From the NCBI GenBank assembly GCA_021287165.1, contig JAJTAY010000009.1, forward strand, positions 185,436 to 249,435: a DNA stretch of 64,000 nt, read 5' to 3'. The DNA is from Bacteroidia bacterium. GTDB taxonomy: Bacteria > Bacteroidota > Bacteroidia > Bacteroidales > F082. A program made the position numbers and the translations under genes. Below the pieces are notes generated by a model. That model was given only the letters and a program-made list of their open reading frames with translations. It was not told the DNA's origin and searched no databases. Of this stretch, positions 17,060 through 29,200 are shown piece by piece; position 1 is the stretch's first letter, and the number at the start of each line of letters is the position of its first letter.

Positions 17060-17885
17060 TTCGACAGGACTTGAACATTACTTTCTGGTCAAATTTACCG
17101 CACTAATTTCCTTTAAATTTTTCCTAACCTGCTGTGGTTAAGGCCGTCAGGTATTAGAAATTGTGTCTCACCAGACACTCGTCTGACATTATTTAAATTG
17201 AGTTGATCTTCGTGCTTGAGATCACTTTAATGTTGATAATTTTAAATATATGTTAATGAACACATTAAGCGCTAATGGACTGATTTTAGCGCCAATGGAT
17301 CGGTAGGCTTAAAATTTCGGAGAAGTGCAAATTCGATATCACCAGAAAACATAGTTGCCAGACTGATGGCCTGAGCTGAAGATTTGAGTTGCATGAATAA
17401 AACTAATGTATCTCAACAGATTGAATTGTTGACAGTTGCCTGCAAAGAATAGCTGGTCTGTCTTACCTAGCGCTGTTTATCAACCTCAATCTAAAATTTT
17501 GAATAAGCTCTTGAGTACACTTATTCTGTAAGGTCACCGACTTATAGAATAGTAAAACCCAAATAACATATCGCTTTCTAAACAATCAGGCAATCCCGGA
17601 GGCTGATCGCATTTGCTCATTAAAGGCTCCTGGTTGGGAAAAAGAAGTGTCGCATTTCACGGTTTTTGCAGATTTACCAGGAGTTTCTCAGGAAATTTTA
17701 TAGATTTGATTTATGGATAGATTGAAATTGCAAATCAGATACAGAAGTTTTACACATTGGAGGGTCAGCCAATACCTTTACTGCGTTCCCGATTTATTCA
17801 CTAGCGCTAACGAGCATCTGCGACGGGAAGTTCTGCTTAGACTTAGCGTGACTTTTTACTTTAATTAAAATTTAATTCACAAAAA
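17060..17885. other. AT-rich intergenic region without a recognisable gene
   Basis: I find no convincing gene in these 826 bases. A 12-bp direct repeat (AGCGCTAATGGA at 17268-17279, AGCGCCAATGGA at 17288-17299) is present. A loose inverted repeat around 17798-17851 precedes the next gene. A 51-codon frame (17713-17868) and an open stretch encoding PEADRICSLKAPGWEKEV around 17600 look protein-like but match no family I know; they may be decayed gene pieces. Confidence 0.5.
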
Positions 17886-19262
17886 ATGAAAAGATTAATT
17901 TTTGCTGCATTTGTATTATTGATTTCAGTAGCAGTGTTTGGGCAAGACCCTCGCGCTGCAAGATTCGACAGTTTATTTTCGGCCCTGACTATAGCTAATT
18001 CCTTCAATGGCAATGTGCTGATTGCCGAAAATGGTAAGGTTATTTTTGAGAAAAGCTATGGACTGGCTGATGAGTCTTCGAAAAGACCATTAAACTCAGG
18101 GAGTGTCTTCGAGCTTGCTTCGGTATCAAAGCAGTTTACGGCAATGGGCATTGTACTGCTTAATAAGCAAGGTAAGCTCAGTTATGGGGATAACATCTCA
18201 AAATATATTCCGGAGCTTGATTTTTATGAGAACATTACGATCACCAATTTATTAAACCACACAAGTGGTTTGCCGGATTATATGAACCTCTTCGAAGATA
18301 AATGGGATAAAACCAAATTTGCAACCAATCAGGATATAGTGAATGAGTTTTTGAAACACCGTCCTGAAGTAAGGTTTAAACCCAATGAGCGATTTGAATA
18401 CAGTAATACCGGTTATGCTTTGCTTGGCCTAATCATTGAAAGAGTATCCGGTAAATCGTTTGGTGATTTTCTTCAGGAAAATATTTTTAAACCACTGGGA
18501 ATGAACAACACTCTTGTTTACAGGAGCCGATACAAGCCCCAAAAAATGAAGAATTATGCTTACGGCTATGTTCAGGACAGTACAGGAAATAAAGTGCTGA
18601 CAGACAGTTTTGGCAAAACATTTTTCACATATTATCTTGATGGAATTGTTGGCGACGGTATGGTCAATTCCACCGCACGAGACCTGTTGAAGTGGGATAG
18701 AGCACTATACGGCAACAAATTGGCAGATGAAAACGATAAAAAGCAAATTTTTCAATCATCAAAGACTGCCGATGGAAAAGAAAATTCGTATGGTTTTGGT
18801 TGGTTTATTACCAAAAACGACACGTATGGAAAAATTGTCAATCATGGCGGTGGCTGGGCTGGCTACACTACTTATATCGAAAGACATCTAATCAACGATA
18901 AGACGGTTATTCTACTGCAAAACAATAGTTTACCTTCTACAAAATTACCGATTAAGGAGGTTAGAAATATTTTGTACAATGAACCAATTAAAGCTGAAAG
19001 CCAGATTGCCTTAACTGCCGAAGAATTGGATAGATATACAGGCCTTTATTCCAATGAAAGTTTTCCTCTAAAGATTAGGATAATGAATAAGGATGGCAGG
19101 CTTCATGCACAAGCTACCGGACAAAATGAAATTGCATTGGATGCTTTCGAAAATCATACATTTCGATTTAAGCCGGCAGGAATAAAAATGGTATTTAATA
19201 TTGAAGATAAAACTTTTGAGCTTAATCAGGGTGGGATGATAATTCTCTTTAAAAAAGAGTGA
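17886..19262 (+). CDS. Exported serine hydrolase of the class C beta-lactamase / D-alanyl carboxypeptidase fold
   Basis: The 458-residue protein begins with a Sec signal peptide (residues 1-19, ending VAVFGQ). The beta-lactamase-fold motifs are complete: SxxK at S79-K82 (ELASVSKQF), YSN at 172-174, and HGG at 320-322 (IVNHGGGWAGY). This family includes AmpC enzymes, DD-peptidases and esterases. The extra C-terminal domain (about 365-458, LTAEELDRYTGLYSN) resembles the lipocalin-like tail of many Bacteroidota members whose substrates are unknown, so I would not call it a resistance enzyme. The coding sequence is visibly more AT-rich than menG upstream and the barrel gene downstream, which suggests a separate origin. 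Confidence 0.85.
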   Translation: MKRLIFAAFVLLISVAVFGQDPRAARFDSLFSALTIANSFNGNVLIAENGKVIFEKSYGLADESSKRPLNSGSVFELASVSKQFTAMGIVLLNKQGKLSYGDNISKYIPELDFYENITITNLLNHTSGLPDYMNLFEDKWDKTKFATNQDIVNEFLKHRPEVRFKPNERFEYSNTGYALLGLIIERVSGKSFGDFLQENIFKPLGMNNTLVYRSRYKPQKMKNYAYGYVQDSTGNKVLTDSFGKTFFTYYLDGIVGDGMVNSTARDLLKWDRALYGNKLADENDKKQIFQSSKTADGKENSYGFGWFITKNDTYGKIVNHGGGWAGYTTYIERHLINDKTVILLQNNSLPSTKLPIKEVRNILYNEPIKAESQIALTAEELDRYTGLYSNESFPLKIRIMNKDGRLHAQATGQNEIALDAFENHTFRFKPAGIKMVFNIEDKTFELNQGGMIILFKKE

Positions 19263-19345
19263 GAACCGGACAACAACATGCCGAGTTGTGGTACCGCGTC
19301 GATGGAAAAGAGTATCTTATTGAAATTAAGGATGTTTTGTATTAA
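19253..19345 (+). pseudogene. Possible C-terminal gene remnant
   Basis: Overlapping the end of the hydrolase gene in another frame, an open stretch ends with AELWYRVDGKEYLIEIKDVLY and a stop at 19343. It reads like the last residues of a real protein but has no start codon. I cannot identify the parent family. Confidence 0.2.
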
Positions 19346-19374
19346 TAATGCCGAGTGATATTTAGCCAAAATCC

Positions 19375-21054
19375 TCAGCGAATCACATAAGTATATCCCA
19401 GCTGGAAGATCAGGTCGTTGAACGATTCGAATTTCTTACTCGAGGTGCTCAGCCAGTGGAGATTAGCCCTAAACTGGTGCTTTTCGCGGAGTTTCATATT
19501 GGCCATTAGGCCGGTATTGGCTACCAAGCCGTCCGAAACGCCATCCACCCGCGAGTGGCTGACATTGGTGCTGAGGCTGACATTGATGCCCTTTTTGGCA
19601 ATATTTTTACCTAAGCCCAGGCTAAGGCCCGTGAGTGTATTCTGCATCAGCGCACTTTTGATGGATGTGTGGTTCGCACCGGCCGAAAACTGGAGGCCCG
19701 AATTGTAATTCAAGGCATAATTGCCTGATATCATGCTGGTTTGCATACTGCCGAAGTCGCGCGTAACGGGATTCAGATCCTCCACCTGCTGCCGGATGTA
19801 GGCCGCATTGATGCTATGCTGGCGCGAAGTGTCAGTCAGAATGTTGTAGTAAGGCATGATGCTGAGCGACTTATTCACCTGCCGGATGAGCACGGAGTCG
19901 TTGAGCACGATGGCCTGTGCCTGCTGCCGGAAGGCAAAGTTGGAAAAGCTTACATTTAGACTGTATTGGGGTTTTGGCGCTAAAACGGTATTTAAGTTCG
20001 TGATGATGCGGCGCGTGGTTTCCGATCGGTTGCCTGCCAGATTGTTGCGCGAAGTGCCAAACATGCCTCCGAAGGTAAACCTTCCTTTGAACAAACTGCC
20101 TGAGGGTGAAATGGTTATATTTTCCTGGTCATTTACGAGGTTGTACGTACCCAAAGAGAAATAATCGGGCTGGATGCGTTCGTAGGCCGTAGTGAGAAAG
20201 AAAGGTCCAAGGGGAAAACTCAGACTGGTTTTTCCGGCCCATTTGAAGGTGGTGCTGGTGCGGGGCGTAAAAAGCGGAATGTTTTCGGCAAGTGCTGTTG
20301 ACGACTGATCGGCGGTGAAAAGGCTGCCGCCCGCTTCAAGGTTGAAGATGGCGCGTTTAAAAAAAGTAAAACGCATGCTCAGTCCGGCCAGCAGGTTTTC
20401 CTGAGGGGCAAATTTGCCTGTAAGCCCCAAAATGGTCTGCTGATAGAGACTGTCCTGCCAGTTGGCGATGCTTTCGATGCGGTCGGCCGCCTTAAATAGC
20501 ATCAGGTCAACAAAATTGGCCTGACTGCCCACGCCCAGCTTCACACCCCAGCCTTCGCGGCCAAACTGTGGTTGCTGCAGCGCCTGACCGGTGAGGGCAT
20601 CCAGCAGCACCGGATTGCGCAGCCGTCCGCGCATGGCGGCAAAACGAAGTTTTTTGGGCGTAAGTTCCAGCCCCGCCCCGAAAAATGTGTGCCCCGAAAG
20701 GGTGTAATTGTTGAAATGCATGATGCTGTGGCCCAGATGAAGCTTGACCCATTTATAGGTGGGCGCCATTCCAAACTGATAAAAAGGTTTTTCCACATTC
20801 AGGCCAAAACGGGTGTAGCTGAACGACAAGGGCAGGTCGAAGTTTTCGAACAGGCTGAGGGTAAAATTTCCAAAAACAGCATAATGTATCGGATTGCCTT
20901 CCAATGCATTACCTCGCTTTGGCTGACTTGATATGGCTGATCCCACCGAACCGGTCCATTTCACGGGTTTGGCCTTTACAAGGCTTTCGACGTCCTGTGC
21001 CATGACAACTTGCCTCAGGATCAGCACTAGAAATAAGAATATTGCTTTTCTCAT
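19375..21054 (-). CDS. Outer-membrane beta-barrel protein, last gene of the receiver/giant-protein unit
   Basis: The 559-residue protein has a signal peptide (residues 1-19, ending VVMAQ). The rest is made of short alternating hydrophobic strands with aromatic girdles, such as FGNFTLSLFENFDLPLSFSY and WGVKLGVGSQANFVDLMLF, and it ends LIFQLGYTYVIR. A C-terminal aromatic strand of this type is typical of integral outer-membrane barrels. No sorting domain or plug domain is visible. It lies 89 bases downstream of the Fn3 protein in the same direction. I infer that it anchors or exports the two large proteins encoded upstream, but the sequence gives no direct proof. I do not recognise a named family. 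Confidence 0.65.
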   Translation of the reverse strand: MRKAIFLFLVLILRQVVMAQDVESLVKAKPVKWTGSVGSAISSQPKRGNALEGNPIHYAVFGNFTLSLFENFDLPLSFSYTRFGLNVEKPFYQFGMAPTYKWVKLHLGHSIMHFNNYTLSGHTFFGAGLELTPKKLRFAAMRGRLRNPVLLDALTGQALQQPQFGREGWGVKLGVGSQANFVDLMLFKAADRIESIANWQDSLYQQTILGLTGKFAPQENLLAGLSMRFTFFKRAIFNLEAGGSLFTADQSSTALAENIPLFTPRTSTTFKWAGKTSLSFPLGPFFLTTAYERIQPDYFSLGTYNLVNDQENITISPSGSLFKGRFTFGGMFGTSRNNLAGNRSETTRRIITNLNTVLAPKPQYSLNVSFSNFAFRQQAQAIVLNDSVLIRQVNKSLSIMPYYNILTDTSRQHSINAAYIRQQVEDLNPVTRDFGSMQTSMISGNYALNYNSGLQFSAGANHTSIKSALMQNTLTGLSLGLGKNIAKKGINVSLSTNVSHSRVDGVSDGLVANTGLMANMKLREKHQFRANLHWLSTSSKKFESFNDLIFQLGYTYVIR

Positions 21055-21143
21055 GCAGTGTTTTTCAAAATTTTAAGGGGTTCTCAGGATTCCGGTCATG
21101 CACAAATGATTTGACAATCCGATGGCCATCTCTCTCATTTTCT

Positions 21144-23237
21144 TTAAAATCTCATCCTTATCGGCGGTGCCCAGTCCGACTCTCGGCCATCCTTTGCAAC
21201 GGCTTTCAAATAGTATTCAAACCCCTGCCGGAAAGCGCTCGGACCCCGGTCGGTGTAGCTTCGCGCTGCTTTGTCAAAGCGACCGGCAAATTCGGTTTCG
21301 CCGGTGCCGGGATTCTTACGGTAGAGCAAGAACGACACCTCGATCCCGGAATCATAGCTCCAATCCAGTTGGATAGCCTTCTGATCATCAATGGCTTTTG
21401 CCCTGAACACTTTGATCGCGGGTAGTTTATCGCTATAGGTGCTCATCACATTGCGCAGGAACAGCGTGTCGGAAACATTCCCGGCACTGTCGATAGCCAT
21501 CAGGGCAAAGGATGCGGGAACGCCGGCCGCTATACTGGCCAGATAGAAGTTCTCTCCCGGTTTGAAGTCTCGGTAAAGACTAAGCCTGCCCTGTTCGTCG
21601 GTTCTTACAAGGCGGTGCGCGCGCACATCGGCCGAGGCGCTGGGATACCAGCTCAGTTTCACTTTATCGTCCTCCACGGTCCATGGCGCCCAGCGGGGAG
21701 CCGAAGGCGCTACCAAATCGGGAAGCTTGAGGGTAAAGCCCGATGCATAGGGTGAGGTATTGTAGTGAAAATCAGTGGCAACAACTGTGTATTGAATGGA
21801 TCGCGAAAGCGACTTCAGGTCAACCGTGTCGGTAAATGCATTGTCAACAATCGGGCGGCTGGTGAGCTGATACCAATCCTTGTTGCGGTCGTCGCGCACA
21901 AACACGCGATAGCCCTGCAGGTCGGACTCGTTGCCGGCATTCCAGTAAATGCTTACAATCCCTGCAGAATCGACCTTTGCAGTGAGTCCGGTGGGCGCTG
22001 CCGGTGGGATGCTGTCCACCCACACGGCAGCGCGAATCATGCCCGGCGTTTCGTTGCCTGCGGTGTCCACTGCATAAACGCGGTAGTAATTTGTTAAAAC
22101 TGGCACAGGGTTTTTATCTGTAAAGCTCTGCTGACGCAATGACAAAACGTTTTCATGAAGGTTTTGAAAAGGGCCTGATGCCGAGATGCTGCGCTTGACC
22201 AACCATCCTGTAGCATCGGGGGCGATGTTCGCCTGATCGGCTCCCCAACTGATGATGAAGCTGTTGTCGCGTTGCTCAACGGCTGTACTTTTCGGTGGTA
22301 TCGGGCCTTCCAGGTCTCTTGCCATTCCCACAACTGATGCACCAGGAGCCGAAAGTTCGGCAAAAGGTGTAATGCCGATCACACGGTAATAATAGGTTTT
22401 GCCGATTTCTGCCGTCGGATCGCTGAAGAGGTGTATCTCAGGCTGATCGTCGCCCATTGCCGTAGTGAGCGGAAGCTCGTTCAACCGGATAAAGTTTTTG
22501 TTATCGGTGGAGCGTTCCACATGAAAGGCGGTGAAAAATCCGGCATTGACCACCTTGTCCCACATCACATCCACGCGCGCATGGCCGCTGGCCGTGCTCA
22601 CCGACTGCACTGCCGCTGCAGGCGTAGGTATGCCGTCGTACTGCACATAAAGCCAAACCGTGTCGATACCAAAGCCGGCTTTATTACCCTCAAGGCGAAG
22701 CCGGTAGATATAATCGCGGCCGGCGCTTACTTCTTTATCATAAAAGGACAGCCCGAGTGCAGCAGCGGCTTTGGCCGACAAATCAGCCGCGAACATGGCC
22801 ATGGCATGACGGTTCTCCTGAAGGTCGGCCACCAGCCTGAGGTCGGCCAGGTTGCCAGCAGGCATTGCTTTGACGGCCTCGCTGCCAAAAAGGCTTTGCG
22901 CGGCAACCGCCACAAGCGGATCTTTGGTATCGGCCTTACCCTCCCATTCGTTGCGGGCCAGTGCCTTGAATCGTCCCATCTGTCGGTAGTTCAACTTTTT
23001 GGGATCGAAAGGCCACTGACTTTCGTTCCACTCGGCACGCTCGAGCACATACCCGTTAGTAGAGGCCACCTGCCAGACGGCAAAACTTTTGGGTGCCCAG
23101 CGCAGCATAACGCCCTCGCTGCCATGTTGGCCCATGATGGCCAGGTTGGCCGACGACTGCCGGAGCAGCGAAGGATGCTGGGCAAAGCCAGCGAGCGCAA
23201 CTATGAGGCTGATAATAATCGAACTTAATCTTTTCAT
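21144..23237 (-). CDS. Exported fibronectin type III repeat protein
   Basis: The 697-residue protein has a signal peptide (residues 1-19, ending ALAGFAQ). After an N-terminal region of about 160 residues come roughly five fibronectin-type modules. Typical closing strands are TYYYRVIGITPFAELSAPG, TNYYRVYAVDTAGNETPG and QGYRVFVRDDRNKDWYQL. The last module ends FEYYLKAVAKDGRESDWAPP at the very C-terminus. No type IX sorting domain follows. The protein is therefore likely periplasmic or attached to the outer membrane by other means. It starts 32 bases after the end of the 2022-residue gene, so the two are surely co-transcribed. Its function is unknown; a scaffold role is inferred. Confidence 0.75.
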   Translation of the reverse strand: MKRLSSIIISLIVALAGFAQHPSLLRQSSANLAIMGQHGSEGVMLRWAPKSFAVWQVASTNGYVLERAEWNESQWPFDPKKLNYRQMGRFKALARNEWEGKADTKDPLVAVAAQSLFGSEAVKAMPAGNLADLRLVADLQENRHAMAMFAADLSAKAAAALGLSFYDKEVSAGRDYIYRLRLEGNKAGFGIDTVWLYVQYDGIPTPAAAVQSVSTASGHARVDVMWDKVVNAGFFTAFHVERSTDNKNFIRLNELPLTTAMGDDQPEIHLFSDPTAEIGKTYYYRVIGITPFAELSAPGASVVGMARDLEGPIPPKSTAVEQRDNSFIISWGADQANIAPDATGWLVKRSISASGPFQNLHENVLSLRQQSFTDKNPVPVLTNYYRVYAVDTAGNETPGMIRAAVWVDSIPPAAPTGLTAKVDSAGIVSIYWNAGNESDLQGYRVFVRDDRNKDWYQLTSRPIVDNAFTDTVDLKSLSRSIQYTVVATDFHYNTSPYASGFTLKLPDLVAPSAPRWAPWTVEDDKVKLSWYPSASADVRAHRLVRTDEQGRLSLYRDFKPGENFYLASIAAGVPASFALMAIDSAGNVSDTLFLRNVMSTYSDKLPAIKVFRAKAIDDQKAIQLDWSYDSGIEVSFLLYRKNPGTGETEFAGRFDKAARSYTDRGPSAFRQGFEYYLKAVAKDGRESDWAPPIRMRF

Positions 23238-23269
23238 GGGTAGGGTTGTTCCTTTGATATTTGGCTGAA

Positions 23270-26200
23270 TTAGAAAATGATAACAGGCTTCTCGCGATTC
23301 CAGTTGTAGTCAAAGCGTTTCATGCTGTGCATATTGCCCATCTGTAGGGTATATGCTCCTTTGTTGCGGAAAAGCAGCGGCCGGAGCTGCTCCTGGGCCG
23401 TAAATGCCCTCGAGCGGTTAATGGGTGCGTTGAAGATCCACAGGTTGTTGATCAGATGGCTGTAGTCGAGCATAGCCAGATAATCTGAAAGGTTGACCAG
23501 CGGGTAAACAGGGATATTGGTGTTTTGGATGTTCTGGTTTACCTGACCGCCCATTCCACCCTGATTCAGGTTTGGCGGCACAAGAATTTGAAGCTGCACA
23601 TTATTCACATTCATGTTCTGTTGCTGAGGAGTGGCCGCCATGGCATCGTCAATCTCTTTTTGGCTGAGCGCGCCGTGAGGCTTCCAAAGGGTACGTCCGG
23701 GCGGTAGCTGTACATTGCCAATGCCCATGGCATATCGCGTGGAGTGGCTCCAGACGGCATCGGCGCCGCCGTTTTTCATGCCCATCATGCCCGATATTTC
23801 ACGTATGTTGATGTTAGTGGCATACTCTCTCAGCCAGAGGTTATCGTAGTGGCGGTTGGCAGGGAAAGTGATTTTGTTGGGCAGAATGGCATTATGTGCA
23901 TTCGCGCGCTGTTCGAGTAGGTTGTAGAAGGGGTTGAAGAAAGGTGGATTACCGGCATCGGGTTTGTGGAAGCCCACAAGCGGTTTCACCGGATAGCTGT
24001 CGCCCATGTAGGCCACCGAGTAGCCAAAGAGGTCGTACATATCGAAGGCTTCCTTACCGGTGATGAGGGCAACGGGCAATTCGTAGCTGACCAATGGCAG
24101 TCCGCCGCCGTCGGGCTTGGTTTTGATTTCGTATTCATGCTCGCCCTGGCCGTATGCATTGGCCGTTTTGATGCGTATGCGCGGGATGTAGTGCGAGGTA
24201 ACCACAGTGGTATAGCTGCTCTGGTCGAGTTTGTATTCGGCCAGCTTATCGCTCAGGGTGTTGTATTTGCTGGTGCGGAAAAACCAAGCCGTGTTCAACA
24301 GGTTGTGATCGAAGGTTTTGGGTGTGTTGTCGGCTAGCAAAAACCGGCTCAGCTTATGAGCGCCCTGAGTGATCTCGGTCTGCTTAACGCCCGTTTGCCA
24401 TTGGTTTCCCAGGATTAGCTGGTTGCCTTGCAAACTTGCGTTCGACTTGGGTTTGTATTCGAGCCTGGCAATTACATTTACCCTGTAGATGGTTTCGTTC
24501 TTTAGCTGCTGATAGGGAACATTGAACTTAATCTCCTGATTGCTGCAGGAGCAGGGCACTTCGATGGTTTTACCCGTACCGGTTTCAAAGAACTGAACAA
24601 GGTATTTGGTTTTCGACTGGTCGAAAATCTTCGGGTCGCCCAGCTCGTTTTTGTTGAACAGGTAGCACCAGTTCTTATTGCCAATGGTGCGCGCAAAACC
24701 CTGTATCTCATCGTCTTTCAGGTAATAACGCTGGCGTACGACTGGATTTGTCGCCAGCAGCTGCCCGGAGGGTATATGGTCGGGGCGTTTTTTGGTTTGG
24801 AAAGTGCAGTTGTATTTTTCTTCGACCAGCATGGGATCAGGGCCGGGCTTAGCTTCGTACCCGCGCACCACAAAATCAAGTTTCAGGCTGCTGAGCTCAG
24901 GCAAAAATTCTCCACTCTTGGTGAGGTATTTGGCCGAATAACCGTCTTTGCTGTATATAGGCTGGTCGATGAGCGGGATTAGCGTATTTCCTTTGCGCAG
25001 ACTGATGCTGTGGATGGCGTAGTAAAAATTGCGTGGCGCCTTATCGGGTTCAAGTTCGTTGAAAACCTCAAAATTGCCTTTGGGGAAATTGAAAGCCACA
25101 CGCACATCGTCGTACACTTCCACCTCGTCGCCTTGTCCCGGAAATAACTCGGAAACAATGGGCAGATCGCCAAAGGGACTGATATCGCTGCCGCATTTCA
25201 TTTTCTCGCCGGCCTCAAACTTCACATTCTTATTTACGGTGATCAGTCCATTGAGTACCGAGGCATTCATATACACCTGTCCCTTGAGGTAATTGGGGTT
25301 GGTAAACTGAGCCTCAACAGTGGCAGAGCAGTTGATTTTCACCACCGGCCACTCGCCTTTGTAAAACCAGGTATCCAGTGCCAGACCGGCATCAATACCC
25401 AGATAGGCAAAGGCTTGTCCTTTGGCATACCAACCGTTGATGCCCATGTTTTCGCAACCTGGCACTGCTTTATAATTTTTGAGCACTGCGTCGAAGCCGG
25501 CGAAAAACTCGATGTCGGCATAGAAAATTAGGGCCTGAAACTTAAGCTGCTGATGGAAACCTGCTCCGAAGGCAAAGCCCGGCGTCTGTGCATTGTAGGG
25601 CGGAGGTGGTGTACGCTGATCCTCAATCATTTGCCCGCCCTGCGTCTGCATATTGGCCAGCACCTTACCGGGCATGGGCGGCAGATCGGGCATATGGGAG
25701 CCCATCATAAAGTAGAGGTTGTATTTGATCTGGGCAATCTTGAGGTCGGCATTGAGCTTATTGCGCTTTTTATCGTTCCAGGGCTCGTAGTTCTGCGGAT
25801 TGGGAGCCTCCCAGCTGCCGATGTAGATGTACCACTGTTCGGGCGAAGCATGCATGTTCACCGAGGCGGTGCCGTTGAGCATACTGCCCATGCCCACATT
25901 GAGGTCGATGCCAAGATCGAAGGTTTTGGTTACGAAGTTGATGGTGATGTCGAACTGGCCGGTGATGCTGGCAGCTTCGCGGTTGTTGAGCGGCTGCATG
26001 GCATAGCCGCTGCCGTTCATGCCCATTTTTTCGATGCCGTTGCTTCCTGTAAGGGTCATCCAGAAGGTAAGGTCGCCATTGAAGGCCGAAGCCGCCGCAT
26101 CGCCTCCGGTCAGGCCAAAGACCACCGTGGCCGAAAAACCCTTCTTACCCTTCTGCGGGGTGTAAACCAGTCCTGAAGGGCTATAGCCCGGACTAAACTG

Positions 26201-29200
26201 TTGCGGAGGCACAACATTCTCATAGCCGTCGATGGTGGTTACATTGCGGTTTGTGCGGTTCATATTGTAATGAAAGCCGCCGCCAAGTCCGTAGAGCGAC
26301 ATGGTGGCCGTGATCGGAAATCCCTGACCCGATTTGGCAAGGGCCTCGAAGTAGAAATAGTCGTAATTGTTCACATTACCTACCTGAAGGGCCACCGCAG
26401 CCTGTACGCCAACGCCATTGATGGTGGCATTGACGGCACCGCTAAAACCATCGCCATACACCTGATCATTTTTATAGAGGCAGATGCCGCCTTTGAGTTC
26501 GGCCACTGCCACATCAATGTCCAGACTGATGCAGTTGAGTTGTGTCCGGTCGTAGGCATAGCGTCTCTTTTGCTGGTCGTATTTGGCAAAAATGGTAAAG
26601 TCGGTAGTGCCACTAATGCCGTTGGGGTTGTCTTTGGTGAGCGTAAACTCGAGGCCCATTGTAAATCCAACTTCCGGATTGTAGTTCTGGAACGAAGGAT
26701 TGCCCTTGAGTTTGATCGGGAAGCCCGACAATTTACCCTGGGCATTAGGATTGCTCAGCTGCAGGGCCTGAAGGCTGAGCTGAGGAACATCCTTATCGTT
26801 GTTGAAAATATTGAATCCCTGAAAGCTGACCGAAGGAATGGAAAAGCTTGAAACACTGTTTTTATCGTCGCCCGGTTTCTTCTGCCCGCCTTTTTCCCAG
26901 CCAATGGTGAGCGAACCGTTGAGTGTGGCCACAGGCTTCACCTTATTTCCCTGAACCGTTACCCCAAAACTGGAGTTGTCGGCCAATTGCGCCTTGGCGA
27001 AAAACATATCGATATCGAGCTGGCCCTGCATGCTGATGCCAAAATTCACTTTCATGTCGTTTTGGCTGTCCCCTGGTTCAAACGATGCATCGTAGCCCAG
27101 TCCCACTTCGGTGATGGGCAGATTTACTTTGCCGTTGAGGCTGCCGCCCTGCAACATGCTCTTACGGATGTCGATGCTGAGCTTTTCGATGCTGAAGCCC
27201 CAGCCGCCAAGGCTGCCGTCTTCGGGTTTCTGCACCAGATTGTTCAGCTCAAGCTTCAGCCAAAGCCCTTCTCCATCAAGTACAATGTTGGAGATATCTG
27301 CAGTAATACGCTGGTTATCCGATCTTTTCAAATAGTTCGGCAAAGTAATCTTCGGGCTGTTGAGCACCACTCCGGTCCATGTGTTTTTGAGCGGATCGGC
27401 CATCATGGGATGGTTGGCAGGAAAAACCATGGCCTGCGGGTTTTTTGTCCGCGAAAAGTCGAACACGGCACTGCCGAAACCGAGTGTAAAGCCATTGGCC
27501 TGCTGACTGGTGAAAGCAGGATGCGAAGCGATGGCTTCGGCTATCCAGTCGTTTGGATTGTTGATGGTGCTGTTGAAGGCGAGGCTGTATCTGGCCGGGG
27601 CAGGCACGATATTGCCCTGGGCATCAACGGGAAGCACACGCTCGCGCGAAAATGAAACACTACCCTTTAGTTTAATCTCTTTCACGCCTTTGCAGTCGAA
27701 CTTCACATAGCTACCGTCGTTGCCGCCTTCGAGCACGAATTCGGCGTTGTTGCCAACGCTTTTAACCAAATTGCCGCTCAGGTTGAGCTGGCCTCCGGCC
27801 TCGCTGATGCCGAAGCCATTGGGCCTGATGCAAACGCCCCGCATACCAAAGCTGAACTGCTGTAAGGCATTGCCCAGCGGGATTTCGGAGGCAAAGGCAA
27901 TATTGGCATAAGCGGCTGTGGGTGTGAACACTATGCCGAGAATGGTGAGCTCGGCCTGGCCCATATTGAGAACAAAGGGCAAGGTATTGGCCGGACCATT
28001 GAAATTGAACAGGCTCACCTTTTTATTATACTGCTGAATGTGCTGACTGATGAGCGGCCAGTTGAGGTTTTGGTCGCTGAATGCACCCTCGGCGGTTTTC
28101 AGAAAATCGTCGGGGATGAGGTTTTGCGTAGCCGATTTTACCCAAACCTGCGACACTCCACAGGCCTGATTGGCGTTGTTTACGATAAGGTTTTGAAAGG
28201 CCACCTCCACCTTGGTATTAAGGAAGGACACCTCCACAATCCCTGTTCCGCTGCCAGCTTGTATATTGGATATCAGCATCTTGAATTTTCCGACAAAAAC
28301 GGTGCTGCCCGGCAATGGTGCCTTCGCTCCCTCGCAGTTTGGTGCTGATTGCTGGCAGGCACCGGCATTCATGCAATCAGCCACATCATCGGGATCGAGG
28401 GGTATAACCGGAGGATCGTCACCAAATTCAAATCCGGGATTGTCAACCCCTGGTTCTCCCCCATCACCCGGTAAGCCGCCACCGGCCTGTTGTATGGTGA
28501 ACACAACAGCCTGACTGTTGCCGTTGTTCTTAAACGAAAGCTTTCCCTGAGGGTCATAGGCCGTAACCTGCACAACATAAGTGTTTCCGGGCAGAAGCAC
28601 CGGCTTGCTCATATCGTACACCAGCATGCCGGCAGGGATATTCGATTGCTCAAAATAGGTAACAACATAAGGGCTGTTGAACGCATCGTTGGGGTTCATC
28701 AGGTTGAGGGCCGTGGCATCCACCAGACGCAGGCGATAGCGCGTTTGTCCGCTGATGCCGCTGGGCGTCCATTGAAAAGTGAAAAACTGGGGATTGAGGG
28801 CCGTAAGTGCGGCCTGCTGCTGTGGCGAGAGGATGACTGGCGGGTCGTAGGCCGTAATGAGCATCACGGTGCATCCGCTGCTTCCTGAAAGCATTGCACC
28901 GGAAGAATAACTTAATGCCCTGACACAGATCGTGTAGGCACCCTCGGGTAATACCCCGGCATTTTCGAATACACTGAATGAGATGCCCTGCAAAACCAGA
29001 TCGCTTTGCTTGATATTGCCATTGTAGGTTTTGAGCTGATTGAAGGTGAAGATTCGCGTTTCGCCCGCTGCCAACACGATGGGCGAAGAGGGCTGAAACT
29101 CGTCTTTCACGCGCACCATCACCCCGTTGTTGCCCTCGAGCGAGGGGATGAGCTTGAACTGCTGCGCAGACGCGCTCATATTGGTTACGCTGATGAGCAC

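Noticed and set aside
17798..17851. attC-like inverted repeat (TCAC..CGCTAA / TTAGCGTGA)
   Set aside because: The arms are interrupted and short, and no integron integrase or cassette array is present.
26201..27655. Two plus-strand frames of over 200 codons
   Set aside because: They lie opposite the 2022-residue protein, whose frame is continuous and has a signal peptide.
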